From positions 4,495,001 through 4,559,000 of the forward strand of contig NZ_CP019952.1 in the NCBI RefSeq assembly GCF_002021815.1: a stretch of 64,000 nt of DNA, in the 5' to 3' direction. The translations under genes and the position numbers were made by a program. Source of the stretch: Pseudomonas parafulva. GTDB lineage: Bacteria > Pseudomonadota > Gammaproteobacteria > Pseudomonadales > Pseudomonadaceae. Shown piece by piece: positions 38,241 to 47,733 of this stretch. The notes under the pieces were generated by a model that was not told the origin of the DNA, did no database searches, and was given only the letters and a program-made list of their open reading frames with translations. Numbering within the stretch: the stretch's first letter is position 1; the number at the start of each line of letters is the position of its first letter.

Positions 38241-38393
38241 TCAGCGTTGCGCCTGACCAGCTTCGTATGGCATCTGGTAGGCGTTATCCAGCTTGCGCTC
38301 CCAGATCCCCTGCGCATAACCGGTGGTAACCACACCCAAGCCAAAGATGAACACCAGTACCCACAGCAGGTCCGGCTTTTTACGTTGATTCAT
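38241..38393 (-). CDS. Small single-pass membrane protein, unknown
   Basis: A 50-residue protein: basic start MNQRKKPD, one hydrophobic segment (LLWVLVFIFGLGVVTTGYAQ, residues 9-28), then a soluble tail. The hydrophobic part could be a membrane anchor or an uncleaved signal. Start by analogy; the ribosome site is weak (GGGGGGC about 13 bp upstream). The longer frame to 38516 reads as non-coding. Convergent with ygfA, 16 bp apart. Confidence 0.6.
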   Translation of the reverse strand: MNQRKKPDLLWVLVFIFGLGVVTTGYAQGIWERKLDNAYQMPYEAGQAQR

Positions 38394-38571
38394 CGACGAT
38401 TGCCCCCCAGGCAAACTGTTCAGTGCTCGGCGACTTCTGGGTAGTACCTGAGCATCGCACCTCAAACGGGGCGCATTCTCCGACAACCTGAGCCACCACG
38501 CAAACGTTGACGTCAACCGGCCGTCGGTTTGATGGAACGAGTTATTTCAAAGCATTTCTGGAGCAAACAAC

Positions 38572-39021
38572 ATGGCCTATTGGCTGATGAAGTCCGAGCC
38601 CGACGAACTGTCGATTGAAGGCCTGGCTCACCTTGGCGAAGCTCGTTGGGACGGTGTACGCAATTACCAGGCGCGCAACTTTATGCGTGCGATGAGCGAG
38701 GGGGACACGTTCTTCTTCTACCATTCCAGCTGCCCTCAACCCGGCATCGCCGGCATTGCCAAGGTCATCCGCGCAGCCTATCCGGACCCCACTGCGCTGG
38801 ACCCGCAGAGCCCTTACCACGATGCCAAGGCCACGCCCGACAAGAACCCGTGGAGTGCGGTAGACGTGGCCCACGTGCGGACCCTGCCGCGCGTGCTTGA
38901 GCTGGGCTGGTTGAAACAACAGCCAGCCCTGGCCGAGCTGGCGCTGGTACAAAAAGGCAGTCGCCTGTCGGTCATGCCGGTCACGGCCGAGCAGTGGACG
39001 GCCATCCTGGCGATGGTTTGA
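38572..39021 (+). CDS. EVE-domain protein
   Basis: A 149-residue EVE-domain protein of the PUA-like fold, which recognises modified bases in DNA or RNA. Signature: YWLMKSEPDELSIEGL at the N-terminus, WDGVRNYQARNFMRAM, and FFFYHSS, which together line the base pocket. GGAG precedes the ATG by about 9 bp. In many bacteria these single-domain EVE proteins sit next to ygfA and zapA as here. The natural ligand is not known. Confidence 0.9.
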   Translation: MAYWLMKSEPDELSIEGLAHLGEARWDGVRNYQARNFMRAMSEGDTFFFYHSSCPQPGIAGIAKVIRAAYPDPTALDPQSPYHDAKATPDKNPWSAVDVAHVRTLPRVLELGWLKQQPALAELALVQKGSRLSVMPVTAEQWTAILAMV

Positions 39022-39092
39022 GGCACCTGCCCCGCTCCGGCATTCCCTTGAACCCCAGCCTTGAGTGGCTGACCGAAAACCGGGTCAGCCGC

Positions 39093-39497
39093 TCACTGGA
39101 CGATCAGGTTGTTGAACAGCAGGTCCTCGACGATCGGCTTGCCCTCTTCGGTCTCCATCACCTGCTGAACCTGCTTTAGGGCCTCCTGACGTAAATGCTC
39201 CTTGGCCTCCACATTGCTCATGCTGTCCACGGTCTGTTGAGTGAACAGTGCGACGAGCTGGTTGCGGATCAGTGGTTCATGATGCTGTACCGCCTTGGCG
39301 GCCTCATCCCCGGTCACTCGCAATGCGACGTCCGCCTTGAACACCCGCAAGCGCGGACCACCATCGAGCGCATAGTTGCCCACGAACGGCGGCGTCAGCG
39401 TGATATAGGCCACCTTGGGCGCACCCTCCTTGCCCTCCTCGGCCACGGCTGCGGCGGGTAACACCAGTGCCAACACCATCAATATCCACGCTTTCAC
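39093..39497 (-). CDS. FliL-family exported protein (orphan)
   Basis: A 134-residue protein starting with GTG at 39497, preceded by TAGGAG. A signal sequence (residues 1-19, ending AAAVA) is followed by a FliL-like domain: ITLTPPFVGNYALDGGPRLRVFKADVALRV and the C-terminal GKPIVEDLLFNNLIVQ. FliL normally assists the flagellar motor and lies in a flagellar operon; this copy stands alone. It converges on the EVE gene. A periplasmic scaffold role is inference. Confidence 0.82.
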   Translation of the reverse strand: MKAWILMVLALVLPAAAVAEEGKEGAPKVAYITLTPPFVGNYALDGGPRLRVFKADVALRVTGDEAAKAVQHHEPLIRNQLVALFTQQTVDSMSNVEAKEHLRQEALKQVQQVMETEEGKPIVEDLLFNNLIVQ

Positions 39498-39655
39498 GAA
39501 ATCGCTCCTCTATTCAGGTGGCGCCAGCTTAACCAGCACATCGTTCAAACCCAAGCCTGGGCTTATGCCGGCCCATCAGGACAAGCCATGCTCGTTGACC
39601 CGACTGGCGGCCCTCCTACACTTATCGGCCATTACCCGCAAAGGAATAGGCCACG

Positions 39656-40639
39656 ATGAAAGCGCTGCTATGCAAGCACCTGGGCCCGGCCCGCGAACTG
39701 GTCCTGGAAGACGTGCCCAGCCCAACGCCCAAACCCAACGAAGTGCTGTTGAACGTGCAGGCGGCTGGGGTCAACTTTCCCGATACCTTGATCATAGAAG
39801 GTAAATACCAGTTTCAGCCGCCCTTGCCCTTCTCACCGGGTGGAGAGGCCGCGGGCACGGTCGCAGCCGTCGGCGCCAAGGTGGGCGCCTTCAAGGTGGG
39901 TGACCGGGTCATGGCACTGACCGGCTGGGGTGCTTTTGCCGAGCAAGTGGCAGTGCCCGCCTCCAACGTAATGCCCGTGCCAGCCAGCATGGACTTCATC
40001 ACCGCCGCCGCATTCGGCATGACCTACGGCACCTCGATGCACGCCTTGCACCAGCGCGGTCGATTGCAAACCGGCGAGACCTTGCTGGTATTGGGCGCGT
40101 CCGGCGGGGTGGGCCTGGCGGCGGTCGAGATCGGCAAAGCCATGGGGGCGCGGGTCATCGCGGCTGCCAGCAGTGCGCAAAAGCTCGCGGTGGCCCGTGC
40201 CGCTGGGGCCGATGACCTGATCGACTACAGCCAGGACAATCTGCGCGAGGCCATCAAGCGCCTGACCGATGGCAAAGGTGTGGATGTGATTTACGATCCG
40301 GTGGGCGGCGAACTGTTCGAGCACGCCGTGAGGGGCCTGGCGTGGAACGGTAGGTTGTTGGTAGTGGGTTTTGCCAGCGGCACCATTCCCCAATTGGCAG
40401 CCAACCTTGTGCTGCTCAAGGGGGCGGCGGTACTGGGCGTCTTCTGGGGCGCGTTTGCCCAGCGCCAACCCGAGGATAACGCGGCCAACTTCAAGCAGCT
40501 GTTTGCCTGGCACGCGCAGGGCAAATTGAAGCCTCTCGTTTCACAGACATACGCCCTGGCCGACGCGGGTGCGGCCATCGAAACGCTGGGCCAGCGCCAG
40601 GCGGTCGGCAAGCTGGTGGTGGTGCCGCCGCGTGCGTGA
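39656..40639 (+). CDS. NADPH:quinone oxidoreductase (zinc-free MDR family)
   Basis: One- or two-electron quinone reductase, 327 residues. It has the MDR catalytic domain (GVNFPDTLIIEGKYQFQPPLPFSPGGEAAG) and a Rossmann cofactor domain (LLVLGASGGVGLAAVEIGKAMGARVIAAASS, about 143-173); no zinc-binding cysteines. AAGGAATAGG precedes the ATG. It converges with chaC and the two stop codons abut exactly. The true substrate may be an enone or quinone. Confidence 0.88.
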   Translation: MKALLCKHLGPARELVLEDVPSPTPKPNEVLLNVQAAGVNFPDTLIIEGKYQFQPPLPFSPGGEAAGTVAAVGAKVGAFKVGDRVMALTGWGAFAEQVAVPASNVMPVPASMDFITAAAFGMTYGTSMHALHQRGRLQTGETLLVLGASGGVGLAAVEIGKAMGARVIAAASSAQKLAVARAAGADDLIDYSQDNLREAIKRLTDGKGVDVIYDPVGGELFEHAVRGLAWNGRLLVVGFASGTIPQLAANLVLLKGAAVLGVFWGAFAQRQPEDNAANFKQLFAWHAQGKLKPLVSQTYALADAGAAIETLGQRQAVGKLVVVPPRA

Positions 40640-41290
40640 TCACCGTTCGCGCAGATCGTGACAGCGCCTGAAGCGCGCTTCCAGGTTGCGATCAGGCATA
40701 TGGTGGCTGCGCAGGGCATGAAGGGTCTGCTCGACGTAATCGCGCGTGGTGCCATAACGCCCTTTGGCGCTGGCCAGTATGTGGCTGAGCACGTTATCCG
40801 GCAGATTGCCCGCGTAGCAAGGCAGGTGCCGCTCCAACACGAAACCCAGGGCCTGCACCCTGCTGCCATCGTCGAGTCGACAGTTGAGCCAGTGGGGGCG
40901 GTAGGCGGGGTAAGGCATTTCGCGTTGCCACAGGGCTCGCAGCGATGCATCGAGTGTCGCGTCATCCAGCCTGTAGGCAAAGCCGCTGCACGAGCCGCCT
41001 CGATCCAGGCCAAACACCAAACCTGGGGTTTCGGGCGTGCCACGGTGCTCGTGCGACCACAGGTACAAGCCCCGGTGGTAACCGTGCACCCGCGCACGTC
41101 GACGCTCCACCGCGCTGCACTCGGGCCGCCAGATCAAAGAGCCATAGGCAAACAGCCACACCGGCCCGCCCTGGTGACGGGACATGGCGGCTTGCATGGA
41201 GTGATGCAATTGCTCGTGGGTCAGTTGCTGACCAAAATCGAGCGAAGGGGGGTATGTGACTTGCCAGGATGACCGTTCGAGCGCCGACAT
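40640..41290 (-). CDS. Gamma-glutamylcyclotransferase, ChaC family
   Basis: Probably cleaves glutathione to 5-oxoproline and Cys-Gly. The 216-residue protein has the fold signature VWLFAYGSLIWRPE (about 44-57), GYHRGLYLWSHEHRGTPETPGLVFGLDRGG and GFAYRL typical of ChaC. The start has a poor ribosome site, and a shorter start near residue 32 is possible. It abuts the quinone reductase tail to tail. E. coli ChaC sits by a cation antiporter, which is absent here. Confidence 0.85.
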   Translation of the reverse strand: MSALERSSWQVTYPPSLDFGQQLTHEQLHHSMQAAMSRHQGGPVWLFAYGSLIWRPECSAVERRRARVHGYHRGLYLWSHEHRGTPETPGLVFGLDRGGSCSGFAYRLDDATLDASLRALWQREMPYPAYRPHWLNCRLDDGSRVQALGFVLERHLPCYAGNLPDNVLSHILASAKGRYGTTRDYVEQTLHALRSHHMPDRNLEARFRRCHDLRER

Positions 41291-41555
41291 AAGCTGCCGC
41301 TATGATTCCCTGTTAACAAAGCATGTAACGTGACCGAGCCTGATGCGTTGTCACTGCGTCGTTGACCAGAACCCTCAGGCAAGTCATTCACGGCAGTCGC
41401 GCCAGGCGGTGTATAAGCTAAGTCAGGGCAAGGGGCTGAACAAGTGCATGCAGTGATTTTCACGTCAGGCGCCGACGACCGGCCGTGCAGCGCGTTACCT
41501 GCTTACGGGGTGGCGCGGGCAGCCACAGGGGCGCCACGCACCGCGATGGAATTCC

Positions 41556-42524
41556 TCAGCCGCGAGGCGCGTAGGCGAACACGTCCGCACGCATGCGGTG
41601 CGCATCCATGCCAGCGTCCACCAGTGCATCGAGCGTTGCGTAGATCATGTTCGGCGAGCCACTGGCGTACACATGAACGCTGTTGAGGTCGGGGATGTCC
41701 TCGCAAACCGCTTCGTGCAGCATCCCGCAACGGCCTTCCCAGCCGCACAGGTCGCTAACCACCTGGTGCAGGTACAGGTTAGGCAAACTCAGCCACTGAT
41801 CCCAATGCTCGATCTGGTAGAAGTCTTCCGGGCGTCGTACGCCCCAGTACAAGTGAACAGGGTGCTTGAAGCCCTGAGCGCGGCAGTGCTCCACAAGGCT
41901 GTGCATCTGGCCCATGCCGGTACCGGCGGCGATAAGCACCAATGGCCCGTCCGGCAGTTCGGCCAGGTGGGTATCGCCAAAGGGCATTTCGATGCGAGCC
42001 AGGCGATCGCGCTGCAATTGCTCGATCAACTGCACGGCACTGGGCTCGCGCGCCAGTACATGCAATTCAAGCTCGCGTCCGGAATGGGGAGCGCAAGCCA
42101 GCGAAAAAGCGGCCGGCTTACCCGCTTCGCGTTCGATCATCAAATACTGCCCAGCATGGTAGCGCGGCGGCTTGCCCGCAGGGGCCAACAGCCGCACGCG
42201 CCAGACGTCGCCACCCACTTCACGGCATTCACTGACCGTGCAGGTCAGCTTGCGCACCGGCAGCTCGCCCAGGGCGAGCACGCCGTCCCACAGCAGGATG
42301 CAATCCTCGAGCGGCTCGGCGATGCAGGTGAACAATTCGCCATGGTCCCGGACTTCTCCGTTCTGGCGCACGCTGCCTTCGACCAGCAATGCAGCGCAGA
42401 CATGGCAGTTGCCATTACGGCAGCTGTTGGGGCAGTCATAACCCAGCCGACGCGCACCTTCCAGGATCCGTTCCCCGGGCTCTAGCGTCAGCACTGCTCC
42501 GGACGGCTGCAACGTTACCTGCAT
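41556..42524 (-). CDS. Ferredoxin-flavin reductase fusion (CDP-6-deoxyglucoseen-reductase-like)
   Basis: Electron-transfer flavoprotein of 322 residues. The N-terminal plant-type 2Fe-2S domain has four cysteines (C35, C40, C43, C67 in CRNGNCHVC and FTC), followed by an FAD domain (YHAGQYLMIE, about 127-136; AFSLACAPH) and an NAD(P) domain (VLIAAGTGMGQMHSLVEH). The start ATG at 42524 shares one base with the ubiD stop (TGATG), so expression is coupled to ubiD. Homologues are named after sugar or flavin reductases, but the gene most likely serves the UbiD pathway; that is inference. Confidence 0.85.
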   Translation of the reverse strand: MQVTLQPSGAVLTLEPGERILEGARRLGYDCPNSCRNGNCHVCAALLVEGSVRQNGEVRDHGELFTCIAEPLEDCILLWDGVLALGELPVRKLTCTVSECREVGGDVWRVRLLAPAGKPPRYHAGQYLMIEREAGKPAAFSLACAPHSGRELELHVLAREPSAVQLIEQLQRDRLARIEMPFGDTHLAELPDGPLVLIAAGTGMGQMHSLVEHCRAQGFKHPVHLYWGVRRPEDFYQIEHWDQWLSLPNLYLHQVVSDLCGWEGRCGMLHEAVCEDIPDLNSVHVYASGSPNMIYATLDALVDAGMDAHRMRADVFAYAPRG

Positions 42525-43990
42525 CAATCTATTCCCAACTGATCCCACAGCTCATCGATACGCCGGGTGACGGCTTCGTCCTTGACGATGACTCGCCCCC
42601 ACTCGCGTGTAGTTTCGCCCGGCCACTTGTGCGTGGCATCCAGGCCCATTTTCGATCCCAGGCCCGACACCGGAGAGGCAAAATCCAGGTAGTCGATCGG
42701 CGTGTTGTCGATCATCACCGTATCACGCTTGGGGTCCATGCGTGTGGTGATGGCCCAGATCACGTCGTTCCAGTCGCGGGCGTTGATGTCGTCGTCGGTC
42801 ACGATAACGAACTTGGTGTACATGAACTGTCGCAGGAACGACCACACACCCAGCATCACGCGCTTGGCATGCCCTGGGTACTGCTTCTTCATGGTCACCA
42901 CCGCCATGCGGTAGGAGCACCCCTCTGGCGGCAGGTAGAAATCGACGATTTCCGGGAACTGCTTCTGCAGGATCGGCACGAACACTTCGTTCAGCGCCAC
43001 CCCGAGAATGGCCGGCTCATCCGGCGGCCGGCCGGTGTAGGTGCTGTGATAGATCGGCTTTTGCCGATGGGTGATGCGCTCGACGGTGAACACCGGGAAA
43101 CTGTCCACTTCGTTGTAGTACCCGGTATGGTCCCCATACGGGCCTTCAGGCGCCATCTCGCCCGGGTGAATGACCCCTTCGAGGATGATCTCGGCCGTGG
43201 CCGGCACCTGCAGATTGCTGCCGCGGCACTTGACCAGCTCGGTGCGATTACCCCGCAACAGGCCCGCGAAGGCGTATTCGGAAAGCGTATCGGGAACCGG
43301 GGTCACTGCACCCAGGATAGTGGCAGGGTCTGCCCCCAACGCCACGGCCACTGGGAACGGCTGGCCAGGGTTTTTTTCACACCACTCACGGTAGTCCAGG
43401 GCGCCACCACGGTGGCTGAGCCATCGCATGATCACTTTGTTGCGACCAATCACCTGCTGCCGGTAGATACCCAGGTTCTGGCGGTCCTTGTTCGGACCGC
43501 GCGTTACGGTCAGGCCCCAGGTGATCAGCGGTGCCACATCGCCCGGCCAGCAATGCTGGATCGGCAATGCGCCAAGGTCCACGTCCTCTCCTTCGAGCAC
43601 CACTTCCTGGCAAACGGCGTCCTTGACCACCTTGGGCGCCATCGACACCACTTTCTTGAAGATCGGCAGCTTGGACCAGGCGTCCTTGAGCCCTTTGGGA
43701 GGCTCAGGCTCTTTGAGAAAAGCCAGCAGCTTGCCGATCTCGCGCAGCTCATCGACCGACTCGGCACCCATGCCCATGGCCACCCGTTCAGGCGTACCGA
43801 ACAGGTTGCCCAGTACGGGAATGTCGAAGCCGGTCGGCTTTTCGAACAACAGCGCAGGGCCTTTGGCACGCAGGGTGCGATCGCAGACCTCGGTCATTTC
43901 CAGCACTGGGGAGATCGGGACCTGGATGCGCTTGAGCTCGCCGCGCTGTTCCAGGCCACGAATGAAGTCGCGCAAGTCGCGATACTGCAT
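42524..43990 (-). CDS. ubiD: 4-hydroxy-3-polyprenylbenzoate decarboxylase UbiD
   Basis: Prenyl-FMN-dependent decarboxylase of the ubiquinone route. The 488-residue protein has the family start [20 protein letters not shown], the metal/prFMN region ([26 protein letters not shown]), the catalytic [11 protein letters not shown] motif (acid residues of the E-R-E network) and the C-terminal [23 protein letters not shown] chose the ATG at 43990, which follows GAGGCTC; the upstream extension lies in the rho-ubiD gap. Confidence 0.95.
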   Translation of the reverse strand: MQYRDLRDFIRGLEQRGELKRIQVPISPVLEMTEVCDRTLRAKGPALLFEKPTGFDIPVLGNLFGTPERVAMGMGAESVDELREIGKLLAFLKEPEPPKGLKDAWSKLPIFKKVVSMAPKVVKDAVCQEVVLEGEDVDLGALPIQHCWPGDVAPLITWGLTVTRGPNKDRQNLGIYRQQVIGRNKVIMRWLSHRGGALDYREWCEKNPGQPFPVAVALGADPATILGAVTPVPDTLSEYAFAGLLRGNRTELVKCRGSNLQVPATAEIILEGVIHPGEMAPEGPYGDHTGYYNEVDSFPVFTVERITHRQKPIYHSTYTGRPPDEPAILGVALNEVFVPILQKQFPEIVDFYLPPEGCSYRMAVVTMKKQYPGHAKRVMLGVWSFLRQFMYTKFVIVTDDDINARDWNDVIWAITTRMDPKRDTVMIDNTPIDYLDFASPVSGLGSKMGLDATHKWPGETTREWGRVIVKDEAVTRRIDELWDQLGID

Positions 43991-44070
43991 GCATGAGCCT
44001 CGTGTTGGCCGTATCGATCGGGGGTTCAGAGTGTAGCGCCGTTCAGCGTGCAATGGTCAAAACTGATCAG

Positions 44071-44138
44071 GGCCGCTTCGCGTCCCATCGCAGCCGGTCC
44101 GGGGCACCGGACCGACTGCGATGGGCTGCGAAGCGGCC
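44071..44138. repeat. Long REP-like hairpin between rho and ubiD
   Basis: A 68-bp near-perfect inverted repeat: blocks of 11, 10 and 6 bp (GGCCGCTTCGC, CCCATCGCAG, GGTCCG and their complements) with one or two mismatches between them and a loop of about 6 nt. It shares the CCCATCGC / GCGATGGGCTGCG core with the REP pairs at 4115 and 55574. On the leftward strand it comes 24 bp after the rho stop and is followed by a short TTTT, so it may also act as the end of the rho transcript. Confidence 0.8.
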
Positions 44139-44162
44139 CCGTTCGATTCAGACCTGAAACGC

Positions 44163-45422
44163 TTACTTGCGCTTCATCGACAGGAAGAACTCGTCGTTGG
44201 TCTTGGTCTGCTTGAGCTTGTCGACCAGGAACTCGATGGCAGCGATCTCGTCCATCGGGTGCAACAGCTTGCGCAGGATCCACATGCGTTGCAGTTCGTC
44301 GTCAGCGGTCAGCAGCTCTTCGCGGCGAGTACCCGAACGGTTGATGTTGATGGCGGGGAACACACGCTTTTCAGCGATACGACGGTCCAGGGGCAGCTCC
44401 ATGTTACCGGTGCCCTTGAATTCCTCGTAGATCACCTCGTCCATCTTCGAACCGGTTTCGACCAGCGCGGTGGCGATGATGGTCAGCGAGCCGCCTTCCT
44501 CGATGTTACGGGCGGCCCCGAAGAAGCGCTTGGGCTTTTCCAGGGCGTGGGCGTCGACACCACCGGTCAGCACTTTGCCCGAGCTTGGAATGACCGTGTT
44601 GTAGGCGCGTGCCAAGCGGGTGATGGAGTCGAGCAGGATGACCACGTCCTTCTTGTGCTCGACCAGGCGCTTGGCCTTCTCGATGACCATTTCGGCCACT
44701 TGCACGTGACGGGTTGGCGGCTCGTCGAAGGTAGAGGCAACCACTTCGCCGCGTACGGTACGCTGCATCTCGGTCACTTCTTCCGGGCGCTCGTCGATCA
44801 GCAGAACGATCAGGTGGCACTCAGGGTTGTTACGGGTGATGTTGGCTGCGATGTTCTGCAGCATGATGGTCTTGCCCGCCTTGGGCGGGGCGACGATCAG
44901 GCCACGCTGGCCCTTGCCGATCGGGGCGCACAGGTCGATGACACGGCCGGTCAGGTCTTCGGTGGAGCCGTTGCCAGCCTCCATCTTCAGGCGCTTGTTG
45001 GGGAACAGCGGCGTCAGGTTTTCGAACAGGATCTTGTTCTTGGCGTTTTCCGGCCGGTCGAAGTTGATGGTATCGACCTTCAACAGGGCGAAGTAACGCT
45101 CCCCTTCCTTCGGCGGGCGGATCTTGCCAACGATGGTATCGCCGGTACGCAGGTTGAAGCGGCGGATCTGGCTAGGCGAAACGTAGATATCGTCAGGGCC
45201 GGCCAGGTAGGACGCATCAGCAGAACGCAGGAAACCGAAGCCATCCTGGAGAATCTCCAGCACGCCGTCACCCGAGATCTCTTCGCCGCTTTTCGCATGC
45301 TTTTTCAGCAGGGAGAAAATCACGTCCTGTTTGCGCGAACGGGCCATGTTCTCGATGCCCATTTGTTCGGCCATTTCCAAAAGATCGGTAATCGGCTTTT
45401 GCTTGAGTTCAGTCAGGTTCAT
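44163..45422 (-). CDS. rho: Transcription termination factor Rho
   Basis: Hexameric RNA-dependent ATPase that ends transcription of untranslated RNA. The 419-residue protein has the N-terminal helical domain, the RNA-binding OSB domain (about 48-125, [17 protein letters not shown]), Walker A at about 178-185 (K181 and K184 as in E. coli), Walker B ([16 protein letters not shown]), and the Q and R loops ([16 protein letters not shown]). The ATG at 45422 matches the E. coli start MNLTELK although the ribosome site is weak, so the long in-frame upstream extension is not coding. The 225-bp upstream leader probably contains autoregulatory signals. Confidence 0.97.
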   Translation of the reverse strand: MNLTELKQKPITDLLEMAEQMGIENMARSRKQDVIFSLLKKHAKSGEEISGDGVLEILQDGFGFLRSADASYLAGPDDIYVSPSQIRRFNLRTGDTIVGKIRPPKEGERYFALLKVDTINFDRPENAKNKILFENLTPLFPNKRLKMEAGNGSTEDLTGRVIDLCAPIGKGQRGLIVAPPKAGKTIMLQNIAANITRNNPECHLIVLLIDERPEEVTEMQRTVRGEVVASTFDEPPTRHVQVAEMVIEKAKRLVEHKKDVVILLDSITRLARAYNTVIPSSGKVLTGGVDAHALEKPKRFFGAARNIEEGGSLTIIATALVETGSKMDEVIYEEFKGTGNMELPLDRRIAEKRVFPAININRSGTRREELLTADDELQRMWILRKLLHPMDEIAAIEFLVDKLKQTKTNDEFFLSMKRK

Positions 45423-45616
45423 AAGGGGAATGACGTAATCATGTAAGAAGGGAGAATTAAGCTTCTGGCTTAATGAAGCCGCGCCGCTAGATGGCGAAAG
45501 GATCGCGTACTGATTCGAATTGGGGATGCTTCGGCGACGGCATGTAGAGGGCACTGAAGAAGCAGTGCGAGGCCGAATGTAACACTTGCTTTTTTGTGCG
45601 TCTAGTGCTCTGGAAA

Positions 45617-45645
45617 AGAAAAGCCCCGCATTTGCGGGGCTTTTT
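45617..45645 (-). terminator. Rho-independent terminator of trxA
   Basis: Perfect 9-bp stem AAGCCCCGC (45621-45629) / GCGGGGCTT (45634-45642) with a 4-nt loop. On the leftward strand the stem is followed by TTTCTTTTCC. It starts right after the trxA stop at 45648. Confidence 0.9.
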
Positions 45646-45647
45646 CA

Positions 45648-45974
45648 TCACAGGTGGGCGTCGAGAAACGCTGCCAGCTGCGATTTGGACAAGGCGCCGA
45701 CCTTGGTAGCTTCGACGTTGCCGTTCTTGAACAGCATCAGCGTCGGGATACCACGCACGCCGTGCTTGGCTGGGGTTTCCTGGTTTTCGTCGATGTTCAG
45801 CTTGGCAACGACCAGCTTGCCTTCGTACGTAGTGGCGATGTCGTCCAGAACCGGAGCGATCATCTTGCACGGGCCGCACCATTCAGCCCAGTAGTCGACC
45901 AACACCGGGCCTTGAGCCTGAAGCACTTCGGCATCGAAGGTGGCGTCGGTGACGTGTTTGATTTTGTCGCTCAT
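45648..45974 (-). CDS. trxA: Thioredoxin 1 TrxA
   Basis: Cytoplasmic disulfide reductase, 108 residues, with the active site WCGPC (C33, C36) and the cis-proline loop in GIPTLMLF. The start at 45974 follows TTGGAG; an in-frame extension of eight residues is not supported. It lies upstream of rho, the normal trxA-rho order, but a terminator separates them, so rho has its own promoter. Divergent from ppx. Confidence 0.97.
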   Translation of the reverse strand: MSDKIKHVTDATFDAEVLQAQGPVLVDYWAEWCGPCKMIAPVLDDIATTYEGKLVVAKLNIDENQETPAKHGVRGIPTLMLFKNGNVEATKVGALSKSQLAAFLDAHL

Positions 45975-46230
45975 GGAAATCTCCAAGGTCGTAAGCACGG
46001 AAAACGTTGCCCATCATAGCCGCCCCCGCGGTCGACAGGAAGCCGCAGACGATTGAGTGTAACTATAGTTGTGCAAGAGCACTCGAATCGAAACTGTCAC
46101 ATCGCCGTCATCCAATCGAATGGCATATTGCCGTATATCAAGCTCACCGCGCAGGCCAGGTGCCACGCGTTGGCGACCAGCCTGCTATCGTGGCACGATT
46201 GCCAGGTTAATGACCGAGAACTTCCAGATC

Positions 46231-47733
46231 ATGCCGCATACCACCGCGAAGAACCTGTCCCTGATAGCCGCCATCGACCTTGGCTCCAACAGCTTCCACA
46301 TGGTCGTGGCCAAGGCCCACCACACCGAAATCCGCATTCTCGAGCGGCAGGGCGAGAAGGTACAGCTGGCCGCCGGCATCGATGAGGAGCGCAAGCTCAG
46401 TGAAGAAGCCATGGAGCGCGGCCTTGAGTGCCTCAAGCGCTTCGCTCAGCTGATCAACGGCATGCCCGCAGGCTCGGTGCGCATCGTCGGCACAAACGCC
46501 TTGCGTGAAGCGCGCAACCGCAACATCTTCATCCAGCGTGCCGAAGCCATCCTTGGCCACCCGGTGGAAGTCATTTCAGGCCGCGAAGAGGCCCGCCTGA
46601 TCTACCTGGGCGTTTCCCACACGCTGGCCGATACCCCAGGCAAGCGCCTGGTGGCGGACATCGGCGGCGGCAGCACCGAATTCATCATTGGCCAGCGCTT
46701 CGAGCCCCTGTTGCGCGAGAGCTTGCAGATGGGCTGCGTCAGCTTCACCCAGCGCTATTTCCGTGACGGCAAGATCACCCCGGCGCGATATGCACAGGCG
46801 TATACGGCCGCCCGGCTTGAGCTGATGAGCATCGAGCATGCCCTGCACCGCCTGACCTGGGATGAAGCCATCGGCTCGTCCGGCACTATTCGTGCCATCG
46901 GCGCCGCCATTAGGTCCGCAGGCCTGGGCAATGGTGAGGTGAATGCCGACGGGCTGGCCTGGGTCAAGCGCAAGCTGTTCAAGCTGGGCGAAGTCGACAG
47001 GATCGACTTCGATGGGGTCAAGCCGGATCGGCGCACCATCTTCCCGGCGGGCCTGGCCATCCTCGAAGCGATCTTCGATGCCCTGGAGCTGCAGCGCATG
47101 GACCACTGCGACGGTGCGCTGCGTGAAGGTGTGCTGTTCGATCTGCTTGGACGGCATCATCATGAGGACGTACGCGAGCGTACCCTCAACTCGCTGATGG
47201 AGCGCTACCACGTCGACCAAGGCCAGGCCGCCAGGGTCGAGCGCAAGGCACTGCATGCCTTCGACCAGGTGGCCGAGGCATGGGACCTGCAGGACGGCAA
47301 CTGGCGCGACCTGCTGGGTTGGGCAGCCAAGGTCCACGAGATCGGCCTGGACATCGCCCACTATCATTACCACAAGCACGGCGCGTACCTGATCGAGCAC
47401 TCCGACCTGGCAGGCTTCTCGCGCGAGGATCAGCAGATGATGGCCTTGCTGGTGCGCGGCCACCGCCGCAACATTCCCAAGGACCGTTATGCCGAACTGG
47501 GGGATGAAGGGGTCAAGCTGCTGCGCCTGTGCGTGCTGCTGCGCTTCGCCATCCTGTTCCACCATATCCGGGGCACGCAGCAGATGCCCAAAGTCGAGCT
47601 CAAGGCGGCCGACAACCGCCTGGAAGTGGTATTCCCGGAAGGTTGGCTCGAACAGAACCAGCTGACCCAGGCCGACTTCGCCAACGAGGCGGAGTGGCTG
47701 GCCCGGGTCGGCTTCGTCCTCAGCGTACGTTAA
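46231..47733 (+). CDS. ppx: Exopolyphosphatase Ppx
   Basis: Releases phosphate from polyphosphate ends and can hydrolyse pppGpp. The 500-residue protein has the actin-like/ASKHA core with phosphate loops ([18 protein letters not shown], about 10-27, and [14 protein letters not shown], about 143-156), then an HD-like helical domain (about 305-500, with [23 protein letters not shown]). The start is taken at the ATG 46231; an ATG at 46210 adds seven residues. Its 3' end overlaps that of ppk by 14 bp. Confidence 0.93.
   Translation: MPHTTAKNLSLIAAIDLGSNSFHMVVAKAHHTEIRILERQGEKVQLAAGIDEERKLSEEAMERGLECLKRFAQLINGMPAGSVRIVGTNALREARNRNIFIQRAEAILGHPVEVISGREEARLIYLGVSHTLADTPGKRLVADIGGGSTEFIIGQRFEPLLRESLQMGCVSFTQRYFRDGKITPARYAQAYTAARLELMSIEHALHRLTWDEAIGSSGTIRAIGAAIRSAGLGNGEVNADGLAWVKRKLFKLGEVDRIDFDGVKPDRRTIFPAGLAILEAIFDALELQRMDHCDGALREGVLFDLLGRHHHEDVRERTLNSLMERYHVDQGQAARVERKALHAFDQVAEAWDLQDGNWRDLLGWAAKVHEIGLDIAHYHYHKHGAYLIEHSDLAGFSREDQQMMALLVRGHRRNIPKDRYAELGDEGVKLLRLCVLLRFAILFHHIRGTQQMPKVELKAADNRLEVVFPEGWLEQNQLTQADFANEAEWLARVGFVLSVR

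Noticed and set aside
41291..41555. Short frames in the gap between chaC and the reductase gene
   Set aside because: No ribosome site, no conserved motif, and they run into the reductase antisense; I see no gene in this 265-bp gap.
46069..46230. N-terminal extension of ppx
   Set aside because: The extra residues do not resemble known Ppx proteins, which begin close to the [12 protein letters not shown] core; the trxA-ppx promoter must lie here.
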